From contig WYDT01000024.1 of NCBI GenBank assembly GCA_013122435.1, positions 1-64,000 of the forward strand: a stretch of 64,000 nt of DNA, in the 5' to 3' direction. Origin of the DNA: Chloroflexi bacterium AL-N1 (GTDB lineage: Bacteria; Chloroflexota; Chloroflexia; Chloroflexales; Roseiflexaceae). The translations under genes and the position numbers were made by a program. Below the pieces are notes generated by a model that was not told the DNA's origin, searched no databases, and saw nothing but the letters and a program-made list of their open reading frames with translations. Below, piece by piece: positions 32,864 to 41,064 of this stretch; the stretch's first letter is position 1, and the number at the start of each line of letters is the position of its first letter.

Positions 32864-34033
32864 ATGGAGTATACATTTTCTGATGAGCTTAATATGCTTC
32901 GTCAGGCGATCCGTGAATTTGCCGCAAAAGAAGTGGCCCCGATAGCACGTGAAATTGATGAAGAAGAACGTGTTCCGATTGAAACGCTGAAAAAGGCTGG
33001 TGAGTTAGGACTGCTTGGTGTGCCTTTCCCTGAGGAATACGGCGGTATTGATGCGGGTATTGTCGGGTATTGTATCTTGATGGAAGAGATTCAGCGTAAG
33101 TGTGCCTCGACGGCGACTATTATTGGAGCCCACACCCAGCTTTGCGCCATGTCAATCTATTTGAGTGGCAACGAAGATCAAAAGAAGCGCTATTTGAAGT
33201 CGTTAAATACCGGAGAGAAATTTGGTGCATGGGCATTGACTGAGCCAGGTGCAGGGAGCGATGCCGCCCATATCACCACGACTGCTGAGTTGCGTGGCGA
33301 CGAGTGGGTGTTAAATGGCAATAAAATGTGGATCACGAACGGCTCTTTTGCTGATATCATTGTGGTTTTTGCGGTGAACAATCGTGAGCTAGGGGCGCGG
33401 GGTGGTATTAGTGCTTTCATCGTCGAAAAAGATTTCCCAGGATTCCATGTTGGGAAAGTAGAAGATAAGATGGGGTTACGTGCATCCCATACCGCTGCGT
33501 TACACTTTGAAGATTGTCGAGTCCCGCGCGAAAATCTCATCGGTGAGGTTGGTAAGGGGTTTTCGGTAGCTATGCAGACCCTGGATATTGGCCGTTGTGG
33601 TCTTGGCGCGTCAAGTCTGGGATCGGCTAAAGAAGCGTATGAACTTGCATTGAGCTACTCGATTGAACGACAACAGTTTGGACGCCCTATTGCTGATTTC
33701 CAGGCCATACAATTCAAACTTGCTGATATGATTGTCAAGATCTACACAATGGAACAGATACTCTACGATTGTGCGAATAAGGTTGATCGTGGTGAGCCTG
33801 CGACGTTGGAGTCAAGCATTGTGAAACTATATGCTACGGATGCAGCCTCTGATGTGATTGATGAAGCCATCCAAATTTATGGTGGTATGGGCTTCTCACG
33901 CGAGGTACCTCTGGAGCGAATGTATCGTGATGCACGGGTTACCCGTATTTTTGAGGGGACTAACGAAATTCAACGCCACGTGATTGCCAGCGAGATTCTG
34001 AAGCGGGCAGGCCATAAGATTAAGCTGTATTAG
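32864..34033 (+). CDS. Acyl-CoA dehydrogenase
   Basis: A 389-residue FAD flavoprotein that oxidises acyl-CoA to enoyl-CoA and passes electrons to ETF. The signatures are GAWALTEPGAGSDAAHITTT (FAD/substrate binding), MWITNGSFADIIVVFAV, the helical FGRPIADFQAIQFKLADM, and the C-terminal YGGMGFSREVPLERMYRDAR with the catalytic Glu expected in IFEGTNEIQR. It resembles the short-chain/butyryl-CoA group. The ATG at 32864 has AAAGGA 8 nt upstream. Co-directional with the DUF6285 gene but separated by a terminator. Confidence 0.93.
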   Translation: MEYTFSDELNMLRQAIREFAAKEVAPIAREIDEEERVPIETLKKAGELGLLGVPFPEEYGGIDAGIVGYCILMEEIQRKCASTATIIGAHTQLCAMSIYLSGNEDQKKRYLKSLNTGEKFGAWALTEPGAGSDAAHITTTAELRGDEWVLNGNKMWITNGSFADIIVVFAVNNRELGARGGISAFIVEKDFPGFHVGKVEDKMGLRASHTAALHFEDCRVPRENLIGEVGKGFSVAMQTLDIGRCGLGASSLGSAKEAYELALSYSIERQQFGRPIADFQAIQFKLADMIVKIYTMEQILYDCANKVDRGEPATLESSIVKLYATDAASDVIDEAIQIYGGMGFSREVPLERMYRDARVTRIFEGTNEIQRHVIASEILKRAGHKIKLY

Positions 34034-34083
34034 TCTAGGCGTTCAATATATCGTAGCCTGGTCTTCGGTAATTGTATATCGAT

Positions 34084-34118
34084 AAAACGCTCAAGATAAA
34101 CCTCCTGAGCGTTTTTGT
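34084..34118 (+). terminator. Rho-independent terminator after the acyl-CoA dehydrogenase
   Basis: AAAACGCTCA (34084-34093) pairs with TGAGCGTTTT (34106-34115), 12-nt loop, followed by T and GTT. Confidence 0.8.
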
Positions 34119-34193
34119 TATTGCAGCCAGATGTATAACAGTCTTTACAGGGAAACCGTGAATTTGATAGACGTTTGAGTGAGGAATACTACG

Positions 34194-34601
34194 ATGTATG
34201 ATTATCCTACTGCTATTGAGTTGCTTGCTGCAGCCCGCACACACATGGAACAAAGTGTTATTCCAGCGTTAAAGGAACCGCGTCTGCGCTATCAAACGCT
34301 TGTCGCTGCGAATGTACTGGCGATTATAGAGCGTGAACTTGCTACCAGCGATGCCTATCTGGTTACGGCCAGCCAACGGCTAGCGGCCCTACTTGACCAG
34401 GAACCCTCTTCTGTGACCGGGCCGAGTCTTCAAGCGGAAGTTGCCGAGCAAACACAACATTTGTGTGATCAGATTCGCGCAGGCGCTTATGATGAGGGAG
34501 CTAACCGCGCGGCGCTTTTTACGCATTTACGCCAAACAGCAGAGGATGAACTGCATGTGGCCAACCCTGTTTATTTGGGACGATTCCAAAAGACTTCATA
34601 G
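34194..34601 (+). CDS. DUF6285 domain protein
   Basis: A 135-residue helical protein matching DUF6285: it begins MYDYPTAIELLAAARTHMEQ, contains RYQTLVAANVLAIIERELA, and ends in the RQTAEDELHVANPVYLG motif. The family is often encoded beside acyl-CoA dehydrogenases and aminoglycoside-phosphotransferase-like proteins in fatty-acid gene clusters; its role there is not known. Here the acyl-CoA dehydrogenase is the upstream neighbour, which fits. The ATG at 34194 is used, preceded by GTGAGGAAT. Convergent with hspR. Confidence 0.8.
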   Translation: MYDYPTAIELLAAARTHMEQSVIPALKEPRLRYQTLVAANVLAIIERELATSDAYLVTASQRLAALLDQEPSSVTGPSLQAEVAEQTQHLCDQIRAGAYDEGANRAALFTHLRQTAEDELHVANPVYLGRFQKTS

Positions 34602-34627
34602 GGCAGACATGTGCTGCCAGATAATGC

Positions 34628-34915
34628 TCAGTAGGAGTTATGCTGCTCCTGTAGATTGGCCAGTTTACGCTGTGTCTCAAGGAGTTGTGCTCGTAAGTGT
34701 ATGATAACTTCAACACCTGCGAGATTTACCCCAAGATCATCAACAAGACGTTTGATAAACCGAATCTGATCGATGTCATCGTCCGTGAATCTTCGAATAT
34801 TACCTGTGCTGCGTTGTGGTGTGATCAAGCCACGTCTTTCGTACATACGCAGGCTCTGCTCATGCATCCCACACAACTCTGCTGCCACTTTGATGGTATA
34901 AAAATGCTCTGACAT
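34628..34915 (-). CDS. hspR: HspR-type MerR-family heat-shock repressor
   Basis: A 95-residue MerR-family regulator close to HspR: FYTIKVAAELCGMHEQSLRMYERRGLITPQRSTGN is the winged-helix region, with the HPQTLR-like segment MHEQSLRMYER, followed by RRFTDDDIDQIRFIKRLVDDLGVNLAGVEVI and a short C-terminal coiled coil. HspR represses chaperone operons by binding HAIR elements (CTTGAGT-N7-ACTCAAG), often with DnaK as co-repressor. It is the second gene after dnaJ, 28 bp apart, and a HAIR-like site lies over the dnaJ promoter, so autoregulation is likely. dnaK and grpE are not in the window. Confidence 0.9.
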   Translation of the reverse strand: MSEHFYTIKVAAELCGMHEQSLRMYERRGLITPQRSTGNIRRFTDDDIDQIRFIKRLVDDLGVNLAGVEVIIHLRAQLLETQRKLANLQEQHNSY

Positions 34916-34943
34916 GAGTTTTTGTGACCGTATCTACCTTGTT

Positions 34944-35861
34944 TTAGCTCTGGTGTGCAAGACTTTTGCGGCTACGTAACGACTCAAAAAACTCACGTTC
35001 CTCTTCTGAAAGTGCCGTTGGTAGTGATACCTCAAGCGTGACATACAGATCGCCACGGGTATTCGGGTCATTCAGGTGTGGCATTCCCTGACCGCTGATG
35101 CGGAATGTGCGTCCATTCTGCGTTCCCGCAGGAATATTCAGGTTCACTGTTTTATCGCCCATAATAGGAACACGAACTTCACCACCGAGCAACATATCAT
35201 ATAACTCGACCGATGCCTTGGTGTAAAGATCATCATCACGGCGCTCAAAACGATCATGGGGGATTACTTTGATCACCAGATAGAGATTGCCGCGTTTCCC
35301 GCCACCGACTCCCGGTCCACCTTCGCCGGTAATCCGCACACGTGAGCCGGTGTTCGCACCAGCAGGAATTTTGACCGTGAGGGTGCGGTGTTGTCCATTG
35401 GGGGAATGAAATTGAACCATCCGTTGTGTACCACTAAAAGACTCCTCAAGTGATATTTCGGCGGATTGCTCGACATCCTGACCATCAATACCAAGACCGC
35501 TATTGGGAGCGCGTCTTCTGGAACTGGTGCGTTGGGTACTGCCACCAAAGAGGGTCTCAAAGAAATCAGAGAAGTCTCCACCCCCAAATGGGCTATCACC
35601 ATACGTGCCCCAGTCTACATTACCCCCCTTTTGGTAACGTTGCCAATCACTACCAAACCGATCATACTTTTCACGTTTTGATTTATCTGAGAGCACGTCG
35701 TAAGCTTCGTTAATAGCTTTGAACTTGGCCTCGGCTTCTTGATTGCCCGGATTTATATCAGGGTGATACTGACGCGCGAGTTTTCGGTAGGCTTTCTTAA
35801 TCTCGCTCTCGTTTGCCGTACGACTCACGCCAAGAATATGATAATAATCCCGATAGTCCAT
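34944..35861 (-). CDS. DnaJ-type co-chaperone without zinc finger (CbpA/class II)
   Basis: A 305-residue J protein. The J domain (residues 4-70) has the HPD motif in RQYHPDINPGN. A Gly/Phe-rich region (SPFGGGDFSDFFETLFGG) follows, then the substrate-binding beta domains (VKIPAGANTGSRVRITGEGG and LNIPAGTQNGRTFRISGQGMP). The four CxxCxGxG zinc repeats of class I DnaJ are absent, so this is the CbpA-like type. It is the first gene of the dnaJ-hspR unit, read from a sigma-70 promoter overlapped by a HAIR-like operator and with a terminator-like hairpin in the leader. Confidence 0.93.
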   Translation of the reverse strand: MDYRDYYHILGVSRTANESEIKKAYRKLARQYHPDINPGNQEAEAKFKAINEAYDVLSDKSKREKYDRFGSDWQRYQKGGNVDWGTYGDSPFGGGDFSDFFETLFGGSTQRTSSRRRAPNSGLGIDGQDVEQSAEISLEESFSGTQRMVQFHSPNGQHRTLTVKIPAGANTGSRVRITGEGGPGVGGGKRGNLYLVIKVIPHDRFERRDDDLYTKASVELYDMLLGGEVRVPIMGDKTVNLNIPAGTQNGRTFRISGQGMPHLNDPNTRGDLYVTLEVSLPTALSEEEREFFESLRSRKSLAHQS

Positions 35862-35902
35862 ATGTTATAGTGCTCCTTCGGTCTGATTGTGTATCTATGA
35901 CA

Positions 35903-35930
35903 TAAAAAGATCAGCCACAAGTTGGCTGAT
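35903..35930 (-). promoter_or_regulatory. Terminator-like hairpin in the dnaJ leader
   Basis: On the minus strand ATCAGCCA (35930-35923) pairs with TGGCTGAT (35917-35910) around ACTTG and is followed by CTTTTTATG. It lies between the dnaJ promoter and start codon. An upstream GCTG can instead pair with the CAGC of the first arm (GCTG-TTAT-CAGC), giving a possible competing fold. Confidence 0.6.
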
Positions 35931-35974
35931 AACAGCTTTCACTACGTTTTATATAACAACATGTTATGCACTGT

Positions 35975-36004
35975 ATTATACAAACTTGAGTGTGATGTTG
36001 TCAA
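35975..36004 (-). promoter_or_regulatory. Sigma-70 promoter of dnaJ-hspR
   Basis: On the minus strand a consensus TTGACA (36004-35999), an 18-bp spacer and a consensus TATAAT (35980-35975) preceded by TG. The transcript would start near 35968, giving a leader of about 107 nt before dnaJ. Confidence 0.85.
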
Positions 36005-36005
36005 G
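35985..36005. promoter_or_regulatory. HAIR-like HspR operator
   Basis: On the minus strand the site reads CTTGACA, 7 bp, ACTCAAG; the HAIR consensus is CTTGAGT-N7-ACTCAAG. One half is perfect, the other matches 5 of 7, and the mismatched half coincides with the -35 TTGACA. It overlaps the -35 and spacer, a position suited to repression by the HspR encoded in the same operon. Confidence 0.8.
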
Positions 36006-36096
36006 GTTGGTGAGTGGACGAACCATAACGAGCCGTGGTACGATATAATCCAGCATTTTCTTGAAGACCATATATACGATTGATTAGGAGATGCAA

Positions 36097-36609
36097 ATGG
36101 GATATCAAGAGCATCAACAAAAGGTTCAGTCAGAGGGACCTCGCATTATTCGTTGTGGCATCGTGACCATCAGCGACACTCGTACATTTGAGAACGATAC
36201 CAGTGGATCGGCCATTCGTGCGGCTCTTACCGGTTCAGGACATGAAATCATACGTTATGAGATAGTACCAGATGAACCAGAGCAAATTGCGACGCTTGTA
36301 CAAGAATTGACCGATACATGCCAGGTCATACTTACAAATGGTGGCACAGGTATTACACGTCGTGACAGCACATTTGAAGTGATCGATGCCTTGTTAGAGA
36401 AACGTCTGCCAGGTTTTGGTGAATTGTTTCGGATGCTCTCATACGATGATATTGGACCGGCTGCTATGTTGTCGCGGGCCACGGCTGGTGTCTATCGTGA
36501 CACGTTGATCTTTTGTATGCCAGGGTCGACAGGTGCCGTACGATTGGCGCTGGATAAGTTGATTATCAATGAATTGCCGCATCTGGTCTGGGAGATTTTG
36601 CGACAGTAA
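36097..36609 (+). CDS. moaB: MoaB/MogA-type molybdopterin biosynthesis protein
   Basis: A 170-residue protein of the MoCF-binding fold. It has CGIVTISDTRTFENDTSG at the N-terminus, the molybdopterin-binding loop VILTNGGTGITRRDSTFEVI, ELFRMLSYDDIGPAAMLSRATAGV and the PGSTGAVRLALDKL motif. This matches MoaB/MogA, which adenylates molybdopterin or binds a related intermediate. The ATG at 36097 is chosen because AGGAG is 6 nt upstream and would touch the ATG at 36091. The yidD gene follows directly after its stop. Confidence 0.9.
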   Translation: MGYQEHQQKVQSEGPRIIRCGIVTISDTRTFENDTSGSAIRAALTGSGHEIIRYEIVPDEPEQIATLVQELTDTCQVILTNGGTGITRRDSTFEVIDALLEKRLPGFGELFRMLSYDDIGPAAMLSRATAGVYRDTLIFCMPGSTGAVRLALDKLIINELPHLVWEILRQ

Positions 36610-36624
36610 ATGTTGAGGTACATT

Positions 36625-36834
36625 ATGCGTGCAGTATTACTACTTCCTATTCGGTTTTATCAAAAGTTTATATCGCCACTCACGCCACCAAGTTGTATTT
36701 ACCATCCGACATGCTCAAACTATGCCGTCGAGGCTATTAGTAAATACGGTGCCTTGAAGGGTGGATGGATGGCAGTACGGCGTATTCTTCGCTGCCATCC
36801 ATGGTCTCGTGGTGGCTATGATCCAGTTCCCTGA
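36625..36834 (+). CDS. yidD: Membrane protein insertion efficiency factor YidD
   Basis: A 69-residue YidD: an amphipathic N-terminal helix MRAVLLLPIRFYQKFISPLT, the conserved CIYHPTCSNYAVEAI cysteine motif and the C-terminal RILRCHPWSRGGYDPVP. YidD assists membrane-protein insertion by YidC and is normally encoded between rnpA and yidC; here it follows moaB instead. The ATG at 36625 fits the family start and has GAGG 6 nt upstream; an ATG at 36610, directly after the moaB stop, is the alternative. Convergent with the glycosyltransferase gene. Confidence 0.92.
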   Translation: MRAVLLLPIRFYQKFISPLTPPSCIYHPTCSNYAVEAISKYGALKGGWMAVRRILRCHPWSRGGYDPVP

Positions 36835-36838
36835 TCTT

Positions 36839-38128
36839 CTATGTGATGGGATCAACACCGAAAAGATCGACAATCAGTGTCTGTAATCCACGTTCGAGCA
36901 CGCCATACGAGTAATAGCGTTTGGCAAACAGATAGTTGGTTTCTGCCATTTGTTCCGCCAATGTAGGATGCTCTAACAGATAACACACTTGTTGAACGGT
37001 ATCCTGAGTGATGTATCCATCGAATTCGATAATCTGGAAGCCTTTCGGCTTAATATCGATGGAAAAGATGGAGTAACTATTGACCACAATGGGCTTACGG
37101 TAATAAATAGCCTCAAGAAAGGCATTGCCAAAGCCCTCGATGGTTGATGGGTAGGTGACGAGGTCCGCTTTCTGGTAGGTATCGCCAAGGGTGTAGATTT
37201 TGCGCCCATCGTCGGTTCGTCCACGTTCGGGATGGATGATGTCGGCCACAAAAGCTGTGGACACGCCCATCATATCGGCGAAATCGCGCACACGCTGCTC
37301 ATAAGCATCACGCTCATCGCCACTTGCATGCGAAATTACTAAACGAGCATCTATTTCTAAACTATGCAGCAACTCTATAGCATGTTCAATGCCTTTACGC
37401 TGCACAACTCGTGTAGGCTGCAGAATAAATTTCTCATTTGGTCCAATCCCGAGATCTTTACGGAGATCATTCGTGTAGTCATCTGGCGGTGGTGGTGGGT
37501 TATCAAAGTCCATCACATTGGGAATGAGTATCGATGAAAGACCCGTGCGTAATCCGAGTTGGTGGCGCCCTGATGAATTGATGACCACATGGCGGATGGA
37601 TGGCAGGTTCGGTGGAAAACTCATGTTGAGATAATCCCACACGCAATTCGTTAAGAAGCGCTTGCGTTCCCAGAAAAAATCGTGATGGTGTGCGATGGTG
37701 GGAAAACAGGTTTCTACAATGAATTGGGTCAGAGCCATACCCAGTGGAATATTCATCGGGATAGTGAGGGCATTTTCAACCAGGAGGAGATCAATTTCAA
37801 AATCTTTGACAAACGCATACAGTTCGTCTTTAAGATATTCTTTCAATTGCGAGACTCGTCGTGATACTTCAGGGGGTCGCATACGGCTTGCAAAGGCTAC
37901 TTGTTGCACAGCATTGATCTCGGGATGTCCAAAGAATGCTTCTGGCACCACACGACTCTGTTCTGGTGGTGTGTCGGCCTCGCCAGCGAAATAAAAGCAT
38001 GTATGCCCCATGAGCTCAAGCGTGGTAGCCCATTTCTCTGCTTCGAGTGAGACACCATCTGTTCCCGCAAAACGGGTTGAAACAAATCCAATATGAAGAT
38101 TGCTTGGTACACGTGAGAGGTTGGTCAT
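36839..38128 (-). CDS. GT4-family glycosyltransferase
   Basis: A 429-residue GT-B glycosyltransferase. The N-terminal domain begins IGFVSTRFAGTDGVSLEAEK and includes IAHHHDFFWERKRFL; the C-terminal nucleotide-sugar domain has FILQPTRVVQRKGIEHAIEL and the GT4 donor motif DLVTYPSTIEGFGNAFLEAI (E-x7-E). The early GTDGVSLE and HHHDFFWERKR features recall enzymes making glucosylglycerate-type or similar small glycosides, but this is only a resemblance. AAGGA lies 6 nt before the ATG at 38128. No sugar-biosynthesis partner is adjacent. Confidence 0.85.
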   Translation of the reverse strand: MTNLSRVPSNLHIGFVSTRFAGTDGVSLEAEKWATTLELMGHTCFYFAGEADTPPEQSRVVPEAFFGHPEINAVQQVAFASRMRPPEVSRRVSQLKEYLKDELYAFVKDFEIDLLLVENALTIPMNIPLGMALTQFIVETCFPTIAHHHDFFWERKRFLTNCVWDYLNMSFPPNLPSIRHVVINSSGRHQLGLRTGLSSILIPNVMDFDNPPPPPDDYTNDLRKDLGIGPNEKFILQPTRVVQRKGIEHAIELLHSLEIDARLVISHASGDERDAYEQRVRDFADMMGVSTAFVADIIHPERGRTDDGRKIYTLGDTYQKADLVTYPSTIEGFGNAFLEAIYYRKPIVVNSYSIFSIDIKPKGFQIIEFDGYITQDTVQQVCYLLEHPTLAEQMAETNYLFAKRYYSYGVLERGLQTLIVDLFGVDPIT

Positions 38129-38237
38129 AGGAGCTTCCTTGATGTCCATGTGCTATGTTGTCGAAAGAGGAACAAAGTATACAATAGTATAACGTGTCTT
38201 TCTGTATTCAAGTTTACAAAAAAGGAGCAAGGTGTTC

Positions 38238-38744
38238 ATGACCAAAGCACATAATGAGTCTGTTCGTGTGATGTTTGTCTGTTTGGGTAATATCTGTCGT
38301 TCGCCTATGGCTGAAGCGGTGTTTCGTCATACTGTGAAGGAGTCTGGCCTGGCAGATTGCATTGAGGTCGACTCGTCTGGTACCGGGGCGTATCATGTGG
38401 GTGAGCCGCCTCACTCGGAGACGCGTCAGATATTGCGTGAACATGGTATTGAGTACACCCACGCAGCGCAGGTCGTTACGGCAGAGCATTTTGAACATTT
38501 TGACTATCTGGTTGCGATGGATCGGGACAATCTCGCCCATCTCCAGCGCATGTCGCACAATGGCGATGCAACGTTGAGTTTGCTGCTCGATTATGCTCCC
38601 GACGAACGAAAGCGAGATGTGCCTGATCCATATTACATAGGCAATTTTGTGGAGGTGTATGATCTGGTATTGCGTGGATCGCGAGGGTTGTTAGAACATA
38701 TTCTTGCTGAACGACAGCTTGATGGAGCTACCAAAACCCGTTGA
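38238..38744 (+). CDS. Low-molecular-weight protein-tyrosine/arginine phosphatase
   Basis: A 168-residue LMW phosphatase with the intact P-loop VCLGNICRSPMAEAVF: nucleophile Cys15 and Arg21 (CX5R) numbered from this ATG. The general-acid loop is VPDPYYIG (Asp before Pro-Tyr-Tyr) and DSSGTGAYHVGEPP is the family turn. It can dephosphorylate tyrosine or, as in YwlE, arginine. A GTG at 38232, 4 nt after AAGGAG, is an alternative start. It contrasts with the inactive relative at the right end of the window. Confidence 0.92.
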   Translation: MTKAHNESVRVMFVCLGNICRSPMAEAVFRHTVKESGLADCIEVDSSGTGAYHVGEPPHSETRQILREHGIEYTHAAQVVTAEHFEHFDYLVAMDRDNLAHLQRMSHNGDATLSLLLDYAPDERKRDVPDPYYIGNFVEVYDLVLRGSRGLLEHILAERQLDGATKTR

Positions 38745-38771
38745 TCTGTTGTTGCACAATATCGTGACATA

Positions 38772-39830
38772 TCACTGCGGGCGAGCTACGATATCGATGT
38801 GATCGACTCCTTCGGTGAAGTATCTCGCCTCTAGCTGTTGGTAATCTTGCTCGATAGGTTTGATAGAGTCCTCTTCTATGACAAACAATGTATAGCCGAG
38901 CGTTGTGAATGCTTTAAGATATTGCTCTGGTGCGACTCCTGAGGTAACCTTGAGGAGGTCTGGGGCGAATTCCGAAATAATGACAGGTCGATGTTTATGA
39001 ACAAGCTCTTGCATGCCCTGGATTGCCCGTGGTTCAGCCCCTTCGATATCGATTTTTATCACATCGATGGTATGGAGTTCGCTCAACACATCGTCCAATC
39101 TCACTGATGTAACATAGAGACGAGGCAAGGTTTTGGACAGGGTTGGGTTATTGTTTGTGAAACTATCTGTATCGCTGGCTTGTTGTGCTGAAACGATACG
39201 ACCGTTGCTGCCCTCTGTCTCCAGAATATAGGTTTGTGCGACATCAGCGACAGCATTCTGGTACACAGTAATATGCTTAAAATGGTTTTGTGCAGCACTA
39301 AAGCGTAACAGTGAGCAGTTATCCGGGTTGGGCTCAAATGCGTACACATGGCCATTTGGCCCAACGATTGAGGCGGCCAGTAAACTAAAATACCCGATGT
39401 TGGCACCAACGTCGACAAACACCTGACTAGATTCAAGTATGCACTGTATCTCACGACTTACCGCAGGTTCGTATTGGTGTGAGTTTTCGATAGAGGTGCT
39501 GATGATATAATCTTTTTTGCTTGTGCATAACAGGAAGTTATCAAATTCTACCGTGTGAAGGGTTTCTCCTGAAATCATCATAGGCACGTACTTGATGTTG
39601 TTGTGAGCATCAGTAAATTCGTTGCTGCTAATAAATCCATCAACAAGATTGCCCACGGATAGTTTTTCTCTGATTATTTTCGTGCGCCAGAACGCCAGTC
39701 CAGCCTCATCAGGAGGTCTTCGGAGGATGAGCCGATAGCAATATTCAAGATCTGCATCGGTTGCCGGATCGGATGCATCAAACGAGATAGGTGATGGTGT
39801 ATGTGTAAAGAATTGTTTGAACCATTGCAT
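38772..39830 (-). CDS. DUF4214-FkbM methyltransferase fusion
   Basis: A ~352-residue fusion. Residues ~25-80 match DUF4214 (DLEYCYRLILRRPPDEAGLA ... NLVDGFISSNEF), a domain found in glycan-related and surface proteins. The rest is an FkbM-type SAM methyltransferase with motif I VFVDVGANIGYFSLLAASIV, VYAFEPNPDNCSLL and VIKIDIEGAEPRAIQGM. Such fusions usually methylate hydroxyls of sugars in surface polysaccharides. The ATG at 39830 is preferred on domain grounds; the ribosome site is weak and an in-frame ATG lies at 39869. Confidence 0.85.
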   Translation of the reverse strand: MQWFKQFFTHTPSPISFDASDPATDADLEYCYRLILRRPPDEAGLAFWRTKIIREKLSVGNLVDGFISSNEFTDAHNNIKYVPMMISGETLHTVEFDNFLLCTSKKDYIISTSIENSHQYEPAVSREIQCILESSQVFVDVGANIGYFSLLAASIVGPNGHVYAFEPNPDNCSLLRFSAAQNHFKHITVYQNAVADVAQTYILETEGSNGRIVSAQQASDTDSFTNNNPTLSKTLPRLYVTSVRLDDVLSELHTIDVIKIDIEGAEPRAIQGMQELVHKHRPVIISEFAPDLLKVTSGVAPEQYLKAFTTLGYTLFVIEEDSIKPIEQDYQQLEARYFTEGVDHIDIVARPQ

Positions 39831-39985
39831 ATATTTTCCCGCTGCTCTGAGAGACTTCAACGCGAGCATAACCCAACATTATGTCAGATATTTTTTTGAT
39901 ACCTGCTGTGGCTATTGTTCTCGACAAAAATATATCGCGTATCATACCATCAAAATGAAGCCTTGTAGTTTTATGAGAGGTTGCC

Positions 39986-40873
39986 ATGAGTCAATCAGCT
40001 ACAATCATTACCACCGCGCTTCAGGCCAGTAACGATGGGTCACCGCTGCGTGAGACAACAGCTATAGGTGGTGGAGATATCAGCCAGGCAGTGCGTTTGC
40101 GTACAGATCAGTCCATATACTTACTCAAATGGAGCGAACGTGGGTTGCCCGGCTTTTTTGATGCTGAGGTGCATGGTCTCAAGTTACTGGCCTCAACAGG
40201 TGCAATACGTGTTCCTGAGGTTATCGCATGGCAGAGTGATGTGGAGGAGCAACCAGATTTTTTGTTACTCGAATGGCTGGCTGCGCCACCTTCTGCCAAT
40301 CGTGGTGTGGCTGCCGAGGCGCTCGGACATGCCCTGGCAACACTGCACAAAGCCACAGCGCCATCCTATGGCCTTGATCGTGACAATTACATTGGTGCAA
40401 CGCCACAACCAAACGGGTGGATGGAGAGCTGGCTTGAGTTCTTTCGAGAACGTCGCTTGCGGTTTCAGGCAGCATTAGCACAACGCCAGGGGCGCCTCTC
40501 AGGTGCGCGTGCTCGTCGTATGGAGCGACTGCTTGATCGCTTGGATACCTGGATCGATGAGCAGGCGGTGCAACCTGCGCTTTTACATGGTGATCTCTGG
40601 GGTGGCAATTTTATCATCGGTCCCGGTCGCGTGCCAGCGCTGATCGATCCGGCGGTCTTCTATGGTGATCGAGAGGCCGATCTGGCCTTTACTACCCTTT
40701 TTGGTGGGTTTCCTGAGTCGTTTTATCGTGCGTACGAAGAGGCATGGCCCCTGGCAGCAGGTTGGCAGGAACGACGTGATCTATACAACCTATACCACTT
40801 ATTGAACCATCTCAATCTGTTTGGTGAAGGGTATGGAGGCTCTGTTGATGCCATACTCCAACGCTACGTTTGA
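39986..40873 (+). CDS. Fructosamine kinase family protein
   Basis: A 295-residue kinase of the fructosamine-3-kinase / ketosamine-3-kinase family (APH fold). It has the ATP-binding N-lobe (YLLKWSERGLPGFFDAEVHG), FLLLEWLAAPP, the catalytic loop LLHGDLWGGNFI with the Asp base, and the metal-binding segment ALIDPAVFYGDREADLAF. These enzymes phosphorylate Amadori products on proteins so the sugar can be released. Bacterial members with the same motifs act on ribulosamines or erythrulosamines. It precedes the ABC-2 permease pair with a gap of ~190 bp. Confidence 0.9.
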   Translation: MSQSATIITTALQASNDGSPLRETTAIGGGDISQAVRLRTDQSIYLLKWSERGLPGFFDAEVHGLKLLASTGAIRVPEVIAWQSDVEEQPDFLLLEWLAAPPSANRGVAAEALGHALATLHKATAPSYGLDRDNYIGATPQPNGWMESWLEFFRERRLRFQAALAQRQGRLSGARARRMERLLDRLDTWIDEQAVQPALLHGDLWGGNFIIGPGRVPALIDPAVFYGDREADLAFTTLFGGFPESFYRAYEEAWPLAAGWQERRDLYNLYHLLNHLNLFGEGYGGSVDAILQRYV

Positions 40874-41064
40874 TTGGGTGATCTGGTTTTGAAATCTGGC
40901 ATATAATGTCCATCTTTTGGCTGATGTGTGACTTTATGTTTGACCCGTATGCTGAACAAGTCCATACATAGATAATATTGTTGCATGGATAACCCCTTAT
41001 CTGGTAATCTGGGCTTTTTTGTGGTGCCGTTAAACTGCGTGTGCCAACATTGGAAGGGAACAAC

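Noticed and set aside
36044..36049. TATAAT upstream of moaB as a promoter
   Set aside because: No acceptable -35 element at 16-19 bp upstream; not strong enough to list.
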